Source: Thermoanaerobaculia bacterium (GTDB lineage: Bacteria; Acidobacteriota; Thermoanaerobaculia; Gp7-AA8). Taken from it: 64,000 nt of DNA. The notes below the pieces were generated by a model. That model made no database searches. It had not been told where the DNA came from and saw only the letters and a program-made list of their open reading frames with translations. The stretch spans positions 1-64,000 of the forward strand of contig JADGNZ010000030.1 in the NCBI GenBank assembly GCA_017883205.1, read 5' to 3'. Positions 37,069-45,125 of this stretch are shown in pieces (position 1 is the first letter of the stretch; every line of letters begins with the position of its first letter). The position numbers were made by a program, and so were the translations under genes.

Positions 37069-38700
37069 CTACCCAGTCGTCGCCAGAAACTTCGGCCGCT
37101 GACGCGCTTTCGATCCTTGCTCGAACGCGTACGCGTACTTGATCAACGCCGGCTCGCTCCACGCGCCGCCAAAGAACGACAAGCCGACCGGTAGGCCGAA
37201 AGCCAATCCCGCGGGAACCGTGATGTGCGGGTAACCAGCGACCGCGGACGCTGTCGAATAGCCGCCGGTGAAGTGGTCGCCGTTCACGAGGTCGGTCGTC
37301 CACACCGGGCCGCCGGTCGGGGCGATGATCGCGTCGAGCTTGTGTTTCGTCATCGTCGCGTCGATGCCCTCGGTGCGCGACATTCGGTGATTCTTCGCCA
37401 GCGCCTCGAGGTATTTTTTCTCGGTCAGCGGTCCGCGCTTTTCCGACTGCTCGAAGATCTCCTGTCCAAAGTACGGCATCTCCTCGGCGCGATGTTCTTC
37501 GTTGAACTTGATGAGATCCGCAAGCGTGCGGGACTTCACAGATGACGGCGCATTCGCCAAGTACTTGTTGATGCCGGCTTTGAACTCGAACTGAAGCACG
37601 TCGTTCTCGGTCGCGTCGAACTTGCCGTTCGTGGCGATGTTGGCGGGATCGACGATCGTCGCGCCGAGGCTCTTGATGAGGGCGATGGCATCCTTCATCA
37701 GTTTGTCGGTGGCGTCGTTGAATCCGAAATACTGCCGCGCCACGCCGATGCGCGCTCCTTTGAGCCCCTCGGCATCGAGAAAGCGCGTGTAGTCCGAATG
37801 TCCTTTCGTCCGGCTGGACACCGTGATCGGATCGCGCTCGTCGGCGCCGGTCAGGATGCCGAGGAGGATGGCGGCGTCGCGGACGGTGCGGGCCATCGGG
37901 CCGGACGTGTCCTGACTGTGCGCGATCGGGATGATGCCAGCGCGGCTGATGAGTCCAAGGGTCGGTTTGATGCCGACGAGTCCAGACGCGGATGACGGAC
38001 AGACTACGGAGCCATCCGTCTCCGTGCCAACGCCGATCGCCGCAAGATTCGCCGCGATCGCCGATCCCGTCCCCGAGCTCGAGCCGCAGGCATTGCGATT
38101 GAGCACGTACGGATTCAGCGTTAGCCCGCCGCGGCCGCTCCATCCGCTCGTCGAATGCGTCGAGCGGAAGTTCGCCCACTCGCTGAGATTGGTCTTGCCG
38201 AGAATGACCGCGCCGGCTTCGCGAAGGCGTGAGGCGACGAAGGCATCGCGCGCGGCGGCGTTCTCCGCGAGCGCCAGCGAACCCGCCGACGTCTTCATCT
38301 TGTCCGCCGTGTCGATGTTGTCTTTGATCACGACAGGAATGCCGTGCAGTGGCCCGCGCACGTGTCCCGCTTTCCGCTCGTTGTCCATCGCGTCCGCGAT
38401 CGCAAGCGCATCGGGATTGATCTCGATGATGGCATTGATCGCCGGCCCGCGTTTGTCGAGTGCGTCGATTCGCGAAAGATATCCCTCGGCGATCGAGCGC
38501 GCGGTCCAACGTCCGCTCTTCATCCCATCCTGCAGCTCGCCGATGGTGATCTCTTCGAGCTCAGGTTTTATCGAAACGGACGTTGAGGCCGCTTGCGCAA
38601 CCGCGCTCAGCGGCTTCGCAAGCACTACTGCTGAGCCGAGCGCGGCCAGCTCCAGGAAGTGTCTGCGGTTCACTCCGCCAGCATCATTCTCGTTCGCCAT
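37069..38700 (-). CDS. Amidase with Tat signal
   Basis: A 543-residue amidase-signature hydrolase exported by the Tat path: VNRRHFLELAALGSAVVLAK is a twin-Arg signal. Catalytic triad: Lys in VIKDNIDTADKM, Ser in GGLTLNPYVLNRNACGSSSG and the following GTGSAIAAN. ASGLVGIKPTLGLIS is also typical. Possible substrates are amides or peptides; not determinable. ATG at 38700 is chosen because the preceding in-frame sequence lacks a signal. Divergent from the duplicated-domain gene. Confidence 0.92.
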   Translation of the reverse strand: MANENDAGGVNRRHFLELAALGSAVVLAKPLSAVAQAASTSVSIKPELEEITIGELQDGMKSGRWTARSIAEGYLSRIDALDKRGPAINAIIEINPDALAIADAMDNERKAGHVRGPLHGIPVVIKDNIDTADKMKTSAGSLALAENAAARDAFVASRLREAGAVILGKTNLSEWANFRSTHSTSGWSGRGGLTLNPYVLNRNACGSSSGTGSAIAANLAAIGVGTETDGSVVCPSSASGLVGIKPTLGLISRAGIIPIAHSQDTSGPMARTVRDAAILLGILTGADERDPITVSSRTKGHSDYTRFLDAEGLKGARIGVARQYFGFNDATDKLMKDAIALIKSLGATIVDPANIATNGKFDATENDVLQFEFKAGINKYLANAPSSVKSRTLADLIKFNEEHRAEEMPYFGQEIFEQSEKRGPLTEKKYLEALAKNHRMSRTEGIDATMTKHKLDAIIAPTGGPVWTTDLVNGDHFTGGYSTASAVAGYPHITVPAGLAFGLPVGLSFFGGAWSEPALIKYAYAFEQGSKARQRPKFLATTG

Positions 38701-38755
38701 GTCATCAATGATAAGGCCTGACACTTGCAGAAATGGCACAGCGGATGGTGACCTC

Positions 38756-40102
38756 ATGAAGAAACTTCCGCTGCTGTTGATGCTTCTGGCGCTGTTGCCC
38801 GCGCGCATGTTTGCGTTCGACAACACCTACTACCGGTCGCTCGCCGCGATGCCTCTTGCCGTCGATGCCTGTTCGCGCTCGGGAGTGCCCGACGATCAGC
38901 TCGGACGGTTTGCTTTGCAGCTGAATGATGCCAACGTACCGCCGCCGCTGTTCGTGGAGACGGTTCGCTACGCACCGATCGCGTTGCAGCAACCCGACTT
39001 CTTCCCGTTCGTCGATGACCAGATCTCGCAAGGCGTCACCGGTGCGGCGCTCGTGACGGCGATCAACGGCCGGCTACCACGCTACGGCGTGACGGTTCGA
39101 CGCATCGAGACGACGCCGGCCTGGGTGCTGAGCGATAACTACATCCCTCGAAACGACTCCTACTCCAGCCGCCGCGAGGTGTACAACACGCGCTATACGC
39201 ACCCGCGCTACGACCAGCGCTCGATCCAGTTCCTGATCGAGATGCCGCTTGCAGTGGCCACGGTCAGCGGCCTCGATGGCATCCGCGAGGACGACCTCGG
39301 GCGATTCTGCGGCTCACTCAATCGCGGCTATCTCCCGCCCGAGCAGTTCATCGACACGGTCCGCTACGCGCCCGCGGTCTTCGTCGAACGGCCGGACTTC
39401 GTTCCGTTCATCGAGGCTCAGATCGGAAACGGGGTTCTCGGCATCCAACTCTACGACACGATCTATCCGCGCCTTCCCTCGTACTCGCAACGGTCGATTG
39501 CGTTCACGCCGGACTACGTTCTCAACGATCAGTACTACATCCCCCAGCCGGTGAGAACGCGTTTCGAGCAGGCGCAACTCAACGGCGGCTACCCGCAGCA
39601 GGCATACGGGCAGACCTACGTTCCTCAACCAGCCATCGCACAACCGGTCTATCAACCCGTCTATACGGGGCAGCCTGTCTACACGCAGCAGCCGGTCGTG
39701 CAGCCGTCGTATGCGCAGCAAGGCGGAAACCGCGGACGGCAGCCGCGCGCGATCGCGCAACCGTCGTTCGTTCCGCAGCCAGCGCTCGCGCAGAATCCGT
39801 ACGTTGCACCCCAAGTCGCGCACATCCCGCCGGGACAGGCGAAGAAGGCCGAGCGACAGGCGGTGGCAATTCAGCAGGGACACGGCAACGGTCAGGCTCA
39901 CGGACGCGGCCAGGTCCAGCAGCCAATCGTCGCACCTCCGCCGATGGCGTCAGCGGTTCCAACGCCGGCACCTGCACCGGTTTTCGTTCCCCCGCCGGCG
40001 CAGAACAACGGCCAGGAACATGGACGTGGTCCCGGTGGCCAGGGCCCTCCCGGACAGCAGAAAGAGAAAGACAAAGGCGGCAAAGGTCATGGAAAGGATT
40101 AG
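38756..40102 (+). CDS. Secreted protein with two copies of an unknown ~85-residue domain and a Gln/Pro tail
   Basis: A 448-residue exported protein: signal MKKLPLLLMLLALLPARMFA. Residues about 25-115 and 155-250 are tandem copies of one domain: MPLAVDACSRSGVPDDQLGR matched by MPLAVATVSGLDGIREDDLG, and VETVRYAPIALQQPDFFPFV by IDTVRYAPAVFVERPDFVPF. The C-terminal 190 residues are Gln/Pro/Tyr/Gly-rich and end in KEKDKGGKGHGKD. I do not recognise the domain. The ATG at 38756 is used because the frame further upstream lies opposite the amidase gene. Confidence 0.75.
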   Translation: MKKLPLLLMLLALLPARMFAFDNTYYRSLAAMPLAVDACSRSGVPDDQLGRFALQLNDANVPPPLFVETVRYAPIALQQPDFFPFVDDQISQGVTGAALVTAINGRLPRYGVTVRRIETTPAWVLSDNYIPRNDSYSSRREVYNTRYTHPRYDQRSIQFLIEMPLAVATVSGLDGIREDDLGRFCGSLNRGYLPPEQFIDTVRYAPAVFVERPDFVPFIEAQIGNGVLGIQLYDTIYPRLPSYSQRSIAFTPDYVLNDQYYIPQPVRTRFEQAQLNGGYPQQAYGQTYVPQPAIAQPVYQPVYTGQPVYTQQPVVQPSYAQQGGNRGRQPRAIAQPSFVPQPALAQNPYVAPQVAHIPPGQAKKAERQAVAIQQGHGNGQAHGRGQVQQPIVAPPPMASAVPTPAPAPVFVPPPAQNNGQEHGRGPGGQGPPGQQKEKDKGGKGHGKD

Positions 40103-40106
40103 CGCA

Positions 40107-40427
40107 ATGAGAACGACATTCATCACACTCGCACTCTCCGCGGCACTCATCGCCGGCGGCTGCAGCAAAGCGAATCAGACGGCTACTACGACGTCATCGA
40201 CGCAAGCGACAGCAGGCAGCAGCGTCGCGGCATCGACGACGCCATCGATGACACCGGAGCAGCTCGGCCAGCTCGGCGCACTGCTCAACAAGCAACCCGC
40301 CAACGCCGACAAGCTCCTCGCCGATCAGGGCCTGACGCAGGAATCGTTCGAGGCCGCGATCCGCAAAGTCAGCTCCGACCCGGCAGCGTCGAAGCGCTAC
40401 GCGGCGGCGTACAAGAGCGCGAGCTGA
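40107..40427 (+). CDS. Small lipoprotein
   Basis: A 106-residue predicted lipoprotein: MRTTFITLALSAALIAGGCS with lipobox IAGGC, a Thr/Ser-rich linker to about 50, then a helical domain (MTPEQLGQLGALLNKQPANA, LLADQGLTQESFEAAIRKVS). It starts four bases after the preceding stop, so the two secreted proteins are cotranscribed. Function unknown. Confidence 0.75.
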   Translation: MRTTFITLALSAALIAGGCSKANQTATTTSSTQATAGSSVAASTTPSMTPEQLGQLGALLNKQPANADKLLADQGLTQESFEAAIRKVSSDPAASKRYAAAYKSAS

Positions 40428-40428
40428 G

Positions 40429-41490
40429 TCATTGCGGCGGTGGCTCGGGTGGTGGGTCCGGGAGGTGGAAGTTGATCGTGAGAAGGAAGATCACGTCCAC
40501 CGGCTTTCCAGCGAGCGTGCCCGGCCGGAACTTCCACTGTTTCACCGCCTCGACCGCCGCCTCGGATAGTCCGAACGGCAGCGGATTGAGCACGCGCGCC
40601 TCCTTCACCACGCCCTCGCGGTCGATCACCGCCTCGACGATGACCATGCCGGAGATCCGCGCCTCCCTCGCAGCGGTCGGATAAACCGGCTCGACTTGAC
40701 TGAGAACGATCGGAAAGGTGACGTCGCCACCAACTCGGAAGGGGCCATCGCCTGCCGTATTGTTCGAGGGCACCGGCTGCGTCGCCCCAGTACTCTGAAT
40801 CGGATCGACAGCCGTGGTTGCCGGCTCCGAAGATCGGAAGTTGATCGTGAGATTGAAGATCACGTCGACCGGCTGTCCATTCAGCGTGCCTGGACGGAAC
40901 GTCCACTGTTTCACCGCGTCAATCGCAGCCTGATCCAGTCCGAACGGCAACGGTTTGAGGATCTGAACATCCTTGACGACCCCGGTGTGGTCGATGATGG
41001 CCTCGAGGATCACGATGCCGCTGATCCGCGATTTTCTCGCCTCGGTGGTGTAGATCGGCTCCACGCGGTTGATGACCACCGGCGCCTTGACGTCGCCCCC
41101 AACGCGAAGCGGCGGATCACCGGGCGCGTACATCGCTCGAGCAGACGGTGTTGCCCCCGCACTCTGAATCGAGTCGGTCACATCGCCCTTTCTGATCTCG
41201 ATTTTGTACGCCATCACGTTGCCTGCCGGCGCCAGATGGATTGACACTTGTTGGCCGTCAACATCCACCTGCTTCTCCACCGCGGCGCCGGTTTTCGCCC
41301 GCATCTCCACGGACGCGAGCGTATTTTCGCCGGGCAACTCGCTGACCGTCACGCGGTAGACGACGTCGTCACCGGCGGCCGGGAAAGCGTGGATGACAAC
41401 GGCGTGATGCTGCGTGCGGGCTTCGTAGAGCGTGGCATGCGCAGACATTGCGCACGCAATCAGAAGAGCAAGAATCGCGAACCGCTTCAT
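40429..41490 (-). CDS. Protein with two tandem TonB C-terminal domains
   Basis: A 353-residue exported protein: signal MKRFAILALLIACAMSAHAT, a domain at about 25-110, then two TonB_C modules: VEPIYTTEARKSRISGIVIL and KPLPFGLDQAAIDAVKQWTF, and again VEPVYPTAAREARISGMVIV and NPLPFGLSEAAVEAVKQWKF. It has no obvious membrane anchor other than the signal and no Pro-rich TonB spacer, so it is unlikely to be a true energy transducer. It ends in PEPPPQ. Convergent with the lipoprotein gene. Confidence 0.85.
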   Translation of the reverse strand: MKRFAILALLIACAMSAHATLYEARTQHHAVVIHAFPAAGDDVVYRVTVSELPGENTLASVEMRAKTGAAVEKQVDVDGQQVSIHLAPAGNVMAYKIEIRKGDVTDSIQSAGATPSARAMYAPGDPPLRVGGDVKAPVVINRVEPIYTTEARKSRISGIVILEAIIDHTGVVKDVQILKPLPFGLDQAAIDAVKQWTFRPGTLNGQPVDVIFNLTINFRSSEPATTAVDPIQSTGATQPVPSNNTAGDGPFRVGGDVTFPIVLSQVEPVYPTAAREARISGMVIVEAVIDREGVVKEARVLNPLPFGLSEAAVEAVKQWKFRPGTLAGKPVDVIFLLTINFHLPDPPPEPPPQ

Positions 41491-41585
41491 GGCAGCATCT
41501 CCTCGAAATCGTCAGGGAGTGATGCGGTCCATCTTACGGCGGGTTAACTCAGGAAGAAAGGCAGGGGCCTGTTCTTCCCGCTCGG

Positions 41586-41737
41586 GTGGCGGCGAGACGC
41601 CGCCAAGCCAGCCGGCGGGACGCCAGCGTTCCGTCCGCGACTTGCGCAGCCAGGCGCACAAATTCACGAACGTCGCGCAACTTGCGGGAGGAACGCTGGC
41701 GTCCTCGCCGGCTGGCGTGGCGGCGTCTCGCCGCCAC
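41586..41737. repeat. Imperfect 47/48-bp inverted repeat element
   Basis: The arms 41586-41632 and 41690-41737 (starting GTGGCGGCGAGACGCCGCCA) differ by one base and one indel; the outer 19 bases of each arm are themselves palindromic. The spacer is 57 bp. It lies between two secreted-protein genes and carries no reading frame. Likely a MITE or REP-type hairpin. Confidence 0.75.
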
Positions 41738-41749
41738 ATCGCGAAAAAC

Positions 41750-42232
41750 CTACGGCGCCCGCAATACGCTCTTGCAGTCGATCGTCCCCTTCAGCTTCAC
41801 GCCGTCAGCGGTCGTCGCATCAAACGTGACCACCGCAATCGACCCGTGATCGGCAACCGTCACCGTCCCGCTGCCGCTCTTGTGCTCCGTATCCACCTTG
41901 TACTCAGCCACGCGCGCGGTGATCCGTCCGAACGCAACATTCAGAAAGAAGTTATCCGTCCCCGAGGCCGCCCCCTTCGCATCCGGCACGATCAGCTGCA
42001 CGCTGTTCAGCACCTTCGGATTGTTCTCCTTCGGCAACGAGAACTGATTCCCCCACGAGCCCTTGCCCGTCATCCCCGCCGTGCAACCGCCACGATCGGT
42101 CGTCCCGTCATACGTCCCAGCATTCGCCCCGCCGGTGATGACGACATGGACAGTCTCTTTGACGTCGGCCGCGAAAAGAGCGGGAGCAGCGACGATGCTC
42201 ACAACCACCAGACTGCGAAACAAACGATTCAA
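41750..42232 (-). CDS. Secreted hypothetical protein
   Basis: A 160-residue exported protein from a TTG at 42232 (MNRLFRSLVVVSIVAAPALF, cleavage near AAD) with GGAGG six bases upstream. The mature part is beta-rich with two Cys (TTDRGGCTAGMTGKGSWGNQ and GTIDCKSVLRAP) that could form a disulfide. Not recognised. The longer open frame to 42361 is not used because it lacks a signal and crosses a repeat. Confidence 0.65.
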   Translation of the reverse strand: MNRLFRSLVVVSIVAAPALFAADVKETVHVVITGGANAGTYDGTTDRGGCTAGMTGKGSWGNQFSLPKENNPKVLNSVQLIVPDAKGAASGTDNFFLNVAFGRITARVAEYKVDTEHKSGSGTVTVADHGSIAVVTFDATTADGVKLKGTIDCKSVLRAP

Positions 42233-42339
42233 TGGAGCCTCCTGTTTTCTGCGGCTTCGCCGCGTTGTCGGTTGTCGGTTGACGGCCGACCACGTTTCAA
42301 ATTTTGGTTGGTATTGTAAACAGAGCTGAAGGCGTTCGT

Positions 42340-42652
42340 TCAGAGTCTGAGCCCAAGCCACTGCCCCACTGCTGCGTCAACCGCGGCGAGTTGCTCCGGC
42401 CGAAGGCCGCCAAGCCGGCGCAGGAGTTTCGCGTGGGGAACCGTCACGATGCCTTGCACATCGAACGCTCCCGCCTTCAAGAAGCCAACGGGGACAACGC
42501 GGGTTCCGCGAAGTGCTGTCGTATGCGGAACCAGTGCGACCAGTGCCCGAATCTGTGTCCTCCGCCGGAACGCTTACGACCAGGCATGGCCGGACCTTTG
42601 CCGCCAGCCCAAGATCCACGAGCCAGACCTCCCCGCGGCGCGGATCGTTCAC
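42340..42652 (-). pseudogene. MazF/PemK-family toxin, frameshifted
   Basis: From a GTG at 42652 (overlapping the antitoxin stop as GTGA) the frame reads MNDPRRGEVWLVDLGLAAKV, RPCLVVSVPAEDTD, then leaves the family pattern. One base later the next frame continues ALVALVPHTTALRGTR, VPVGFLKAGAFDVQGIVTVP and HAKLLRRLGGL, ending with a stop at 42340. Removing one T in GATTCGG would restore DTDRALVALVP. It is therefore a one-base insertion (or a sequencing error) in an otherwise complete toxin. Confidence 0.75.
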
Positions 42653-42837
42653 TCGCTCTGTTCCATCCGATCGTAGCTGAGGAATACGGCATCCGCCGCG
42701 CCCACCAACTCCTCGTCAGTTGCCTCGGGGTAGTCGATATCCCGCGAGATTCTGAGAAGGCTCGCAAGGACCTCGCGCTTTTCGGCGTCGGATAGCGACG
42801 CGAAATTCTCCACGATGTGCTGCGCAGCGGCGGTCAT
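42649..42837 (-). CDS. Antitoxin partner of the MazF-like toxin
   Basis: A 62-residue acidic protein (MTAAAQHIVENFASLSDAEK, EVLASLLRISRDIDYPEATD) immediately before the toxin, with a four-base overlap. It has no recognisable DNA-binding motif. The start ATG at 42837 is chosen; the frame is open to 42951 without family support. The type is inferred from position and size, as antitoxins of this shape precede PemK toxins. Confidence 0.65.
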   Translation of the reverse strand: MTAAAQHIVENFASLSDAEKREVLASLLRISRDIDYPEATDEELVGAADAVFLSYDRMEQSE

Positions 42838-42909
42838 GGCGAGAGTATGCAAGCGCTCGCACCCGAGTGCAAATTTCAGAAGACAACGAAACATCCAAGC
42901 AGAACCCGC

Positions 42910-42945
42910 AAAAAAACGGCCCGCGCGACGTCTCACGCGGGCCGT
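42910..42945 (-). terminator. Terminator of the gene at 42968
   Basis: A 10-bp stem (42916-42925 with 42936-42945, ACGGCCCGCG) followed on the minus strand by seven T. It is placed just after the stop of the 177-residue gene and separates it from the toxin-antitoxin pair. Confidence 0.88.
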
Positions 42946-42967
42946 CCTCACATCTACTGCTACTGCG

Positions 42968-43501
42968 TTACTGCTGCTGCTGCGGAACGAGCTTGAGTGC
43001 CGGTTTCTTCACCTTGCGGCGAGTACCGGTGCGCCCAAGTGCCGACTGCATCGTCCTGACATGAGCGACGAGTGCGCCTGCACGATCGTTACGGGTGTAG
43101 CTTTTAGCGAGGCTGAACACCTGCAACGCCTTCTGCACGACGCTCCAGCGCTCACGGAACATGTTGTAGCGAATGTCCCGAGCAAGCGCCTCGGCTGCGG
43201 CAGCAAGAGGCTCGAACCGCAGATTACGGGTGATGACCAGCCGCGTTTCGGCCGGATCGAGTCCCGTCGTCGCCTGCATCGTCGTGTCATTTTCGGCAGC
43301 GACGGCGCTGGCTTCGAGAAACGCGTCCGTGAACGAGCGGGCCGAACGCATCCTCTTGACACCATCAGCCGGTGCCGGAACGAAATCCGGCAGGATCTGA
43401 TAGATGCCCCGAAGCTGCGCAACCGCCTGCTGGATGGCGGCATCGGTTGCCGCCAGGTCCGGAGACGGAACCTGCGTTTGAACGTTATCTTTCGTAGTCA
43501 T
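42968..43501 (-). CDS. Hypothetical protein, helical
   Basis: A 177-residue soluble protein, mostly helical (DAAIQQAVAQLRGIYQILPD, AETRLVITRNLRFEPLAAAA, ALARDIRYNMFRERWSVVQK) with a basic C-terminal tail (RRKVKKPALKLVPQQQQ). AAAGGAGG precedes the ATG, a strong site. It has its own terminator and is probably a single-gene unit. I do not recognise a family. Confidence 0.7.
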   Translation of the reverse strand: MTTKDNVQTQVPSPDLAATDAAIQQAVAQLRGIYQILPDFVPAPADGVKRMRSARSFTDAFLEASAVAAENDTTMQATTGLDPAETRLVITRNLRFEPLAAAAEALARDIRYNMFRERWSVVQKALQVFSLAKSYTRNDRAGALVAHVRTMQSALGRTGTRRKVKKPALKLVPQQQQ

Positions 43502-43650
43502 AGCCTTCTCCTCCTTTCCGCCAGGGTTGTCCTGCGCGCACTGCTCGGATCGCCTGACATCTATTGAGACGCGGCAGATTTTTGAAGGTTACTGAATTTG
43601 GAAAAAAATTTTGCACCTGCAAATAACTCGTGAACGGGAAGAGAGAACGG

Positions 43651-43712
43651 GTTCACGCGGAGACGCGGAGAGCGCGGAGCTTCTTTCTCCGCCCCTCCGC
43701 GCCTCCGCGTGA
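43651..43712. repeat. Dispersed CACGCGGAGACGCGGAG hairpin, copy A
   Basis: GTTCACGCGGAGACGCGGAG at the left and CTCCGCGCCTCCGCGTGA at the right form a hairpin. Left of it lies GTGAACGGGAAGAGAGAACG, which is one unit of the minisatellite at 44013. Further copies: 44266-44327, 51589-51649, 55757-55810 and a divergent one at 47171-47230. Confidence 0.7.
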
Positions 43713-43800
43713 CCACCTCTCTCGACCTTTTCGCACCGACCACCCGAATGCTCCACCAACCCGACCGCCGTTCCCCAGCCGGCGAAGCCGGCGCAAGACC

Positions 43801-43920
43801 GTAGCCCCCGTCTTCAGACGGGGGACACGCGATCCCCCCGGTTTGGCGAGCCCGCTTCAGCGGGCGAAAGAGGGGCCGTCCGCGCGATTCCCTGTCGCCC
43901 GCTGAAGCGGGCTACCAATT
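43801..43920. repeat. Cluster of short palindromes (REP-like)
   Basis: Three short perfect hairpins: CCCCCGTCTTCAGACGGGGG (43805-43824), GCCCGCTTCAGCGGGC (43850-43865) and its inverse GCCCGCTGAAGCGGGC (43897-43912). The last two are inverted copies of one unit. No gene lies in the 858 bases from 43502 to 44359; they are repeats throughout. Confidence 0.65.
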
Positions 43921-44012
43921 TGGGGGACGTCCCCTTTTCTGGCGAGAGGAGTCAGGCGCACTAAAGTTGGTAACTGCACCACTAAAAATGGAACTTAGAC
44001 AAAATGAGAATC

Positions 44013-44264
44013 CATGAACGGTAAATCGGAATCCGTTAACGGTAAACCGGAATCCGTTAACGGTAAATCGGAATCCGTTAACGGTAAACGGGAATCCATG
44101 AACGGTAAATCGGAATCCATGAACGGTAAATCGGAATCCATGAACGGTAAACGGGAATCCGTGAATGAGAAACCGGAGTCCGTGAAGGTGAAACCAGATC
44201 ACGTGAACGTGAAATCAGATCACCTGAGCGGGAAGTCGGAACCTGCGAGCGGGAAGAGAGAACG
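44013..44264. repeat. 21-bp minisatellite, twelve units
   Basis: Twelve contiguous units of exactly 21 bp with consensus ATGAACGGTAAATCGGAATC plus C. Early units are nearly identical (ATG/GTT and TCG/CCG/CGG changes), and later ones decay toward GTGAACGTGAAATCAGATCA and GCGAGCGGGAAGAGAGAACG. The array runs into a dispersed hairpin (copy B). Both strands are open across it: the plus frame would be a seven-residue repeat (NGKSESM type), the minus frame HGFRFTV type. I treat it as DNA repeat rather than gene. Confidence 0.85.
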
Positions 44265-44265
44265 G

Positions 44266-44327
44266 GTTCACGCGGAGCCGCGGAGACCGCGGGGCTTTCT
44301 TCTCCGCCCCTCCGCGCCTCCGCGTGA
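44266..44327. repeat. Dispersed CACGCGGAG hairpin, copy B
   Basis: GTTCACGCGGAGCCGCGGAG to TCCGCGCCTCCGCGTGA, same layout as copy A, preceded by the end of the minisatellite. It lies just before the stop of the YcxB-like gene. Confidence 0.65.
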
Positions 44328-44359
44328 CCGTCGCCCCCGGACCCATGAACCCCGCCCCG

Positions 44360-44920
44360 TTACGTCCGGTTGAAGAGAAACCACAGGAGGACCACCGCGA
44401 TGACGATCGCGAGCCACAGCAGCGGCATGAGAAACGGCCGCGACGGTCTGGCCGCTGGCAGGGCCGCGTTCGCGAGCTGGCGAAAGCCTTGCCACGACTC
44501 TTCGTCAGCGAAGAACTCCCGAGGAAGAATGCGGATGAAACTGGCCGACTGGTAGATCGTGACCAGATTCGCAGTCACCACGACTTTGTGCACCAGCGAC
44601 CAGGGCAGATCGGACCGTCCATGCGCTGATTCGAGGCGAACGCCCTGCTCATCGGCGTCGCCCGTCAGCGGTTCCGAGAGCAACCGGTCGGTAGCGAACG
44701 CCTGTCTCACGGTAACCCTCGGCATGATCAACAGCATCACGCCGAACAACCCGAGAAGCAACGGCGCCCCCCATGTGACAGGCCGCGCGAGGTGGGCAAA
44801 GAAAAGGTTGACGACCGCAGCCAGAATCAGGATCCAGGCGACCCTCCGGCCCGATCGACCGGTAACACCGAGCGCGCGACGATAGAGGTCCGGCGTTAGC
44901 GTCCCCTCAAAATGGATCAT
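44360..44920 (-). CDS. YcxB-like membrane protein
   Basis: A 186-residue protein from ATG at 44920 (MIHFEGTLTPDLYRRALGVT). Two adjacent helices (about 26-47 and 51-70) precede a YcxB-type C-terminal domain (SAHGRSDLPWSLVHKVVVTA, YQSASFIRILPREFFADEES), then a final helix (about 163-182). Function unknown; the layout matches proteins annotated YcxB-like. Confidence 0.75.
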   Translation of the reverse strand: MIHFEGTLTPDLYRRALGVTGRSGRRVAWILILAAVVNLFFAHLARPVTWGAPLLLGLFGVMLLIMPRVTVRQAFATDRLLSEPLTGDADEQGVRLESAHGRSDLPWSLVHKVVVTANLVTIYQSASFIRILPREFFADEESWQGFRQLANAALPAARPSRPFLMPLLWLAIVIAVVLLWFLFNRT

Positions 44921-45125
44921 CCTCCCATTCTGCACGAGTTCTCAGAGTACTGCCGGGCGAGTCGTCGAAGGGTTAGGTTGAAACGTGAAGTAACGAGCCG
45001 AAGAGAGCGAGAAGGCTTGAGCTAGTTTTCAGTATTCTAGACTCTAGACTGGAGCCTCATCACATTTTACCGTGATGCGTTTACTGAAAGAACTTCGCCG
45101 ATAAGGTAGAATTACATCCAGAACC

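Noticed and set aside
37931-38755. N-terminal extension of the duplicated-domain protein
   Set aside because: It lies opposite the amidase gene, and a clear signal peptide begins at 38756.
42340-42652. Programmed frameshift in the MazF-like toxin
   Set aside because: No slippery heptamer or downstream structure is evident at the switch point; a plain one-base insertion explains it.
44013-44264. CRISPR array or repeat-protein gene
   Set aside because: No spacers; the frame is open on both strands because the unit is 21 bp, with no ribosome site.
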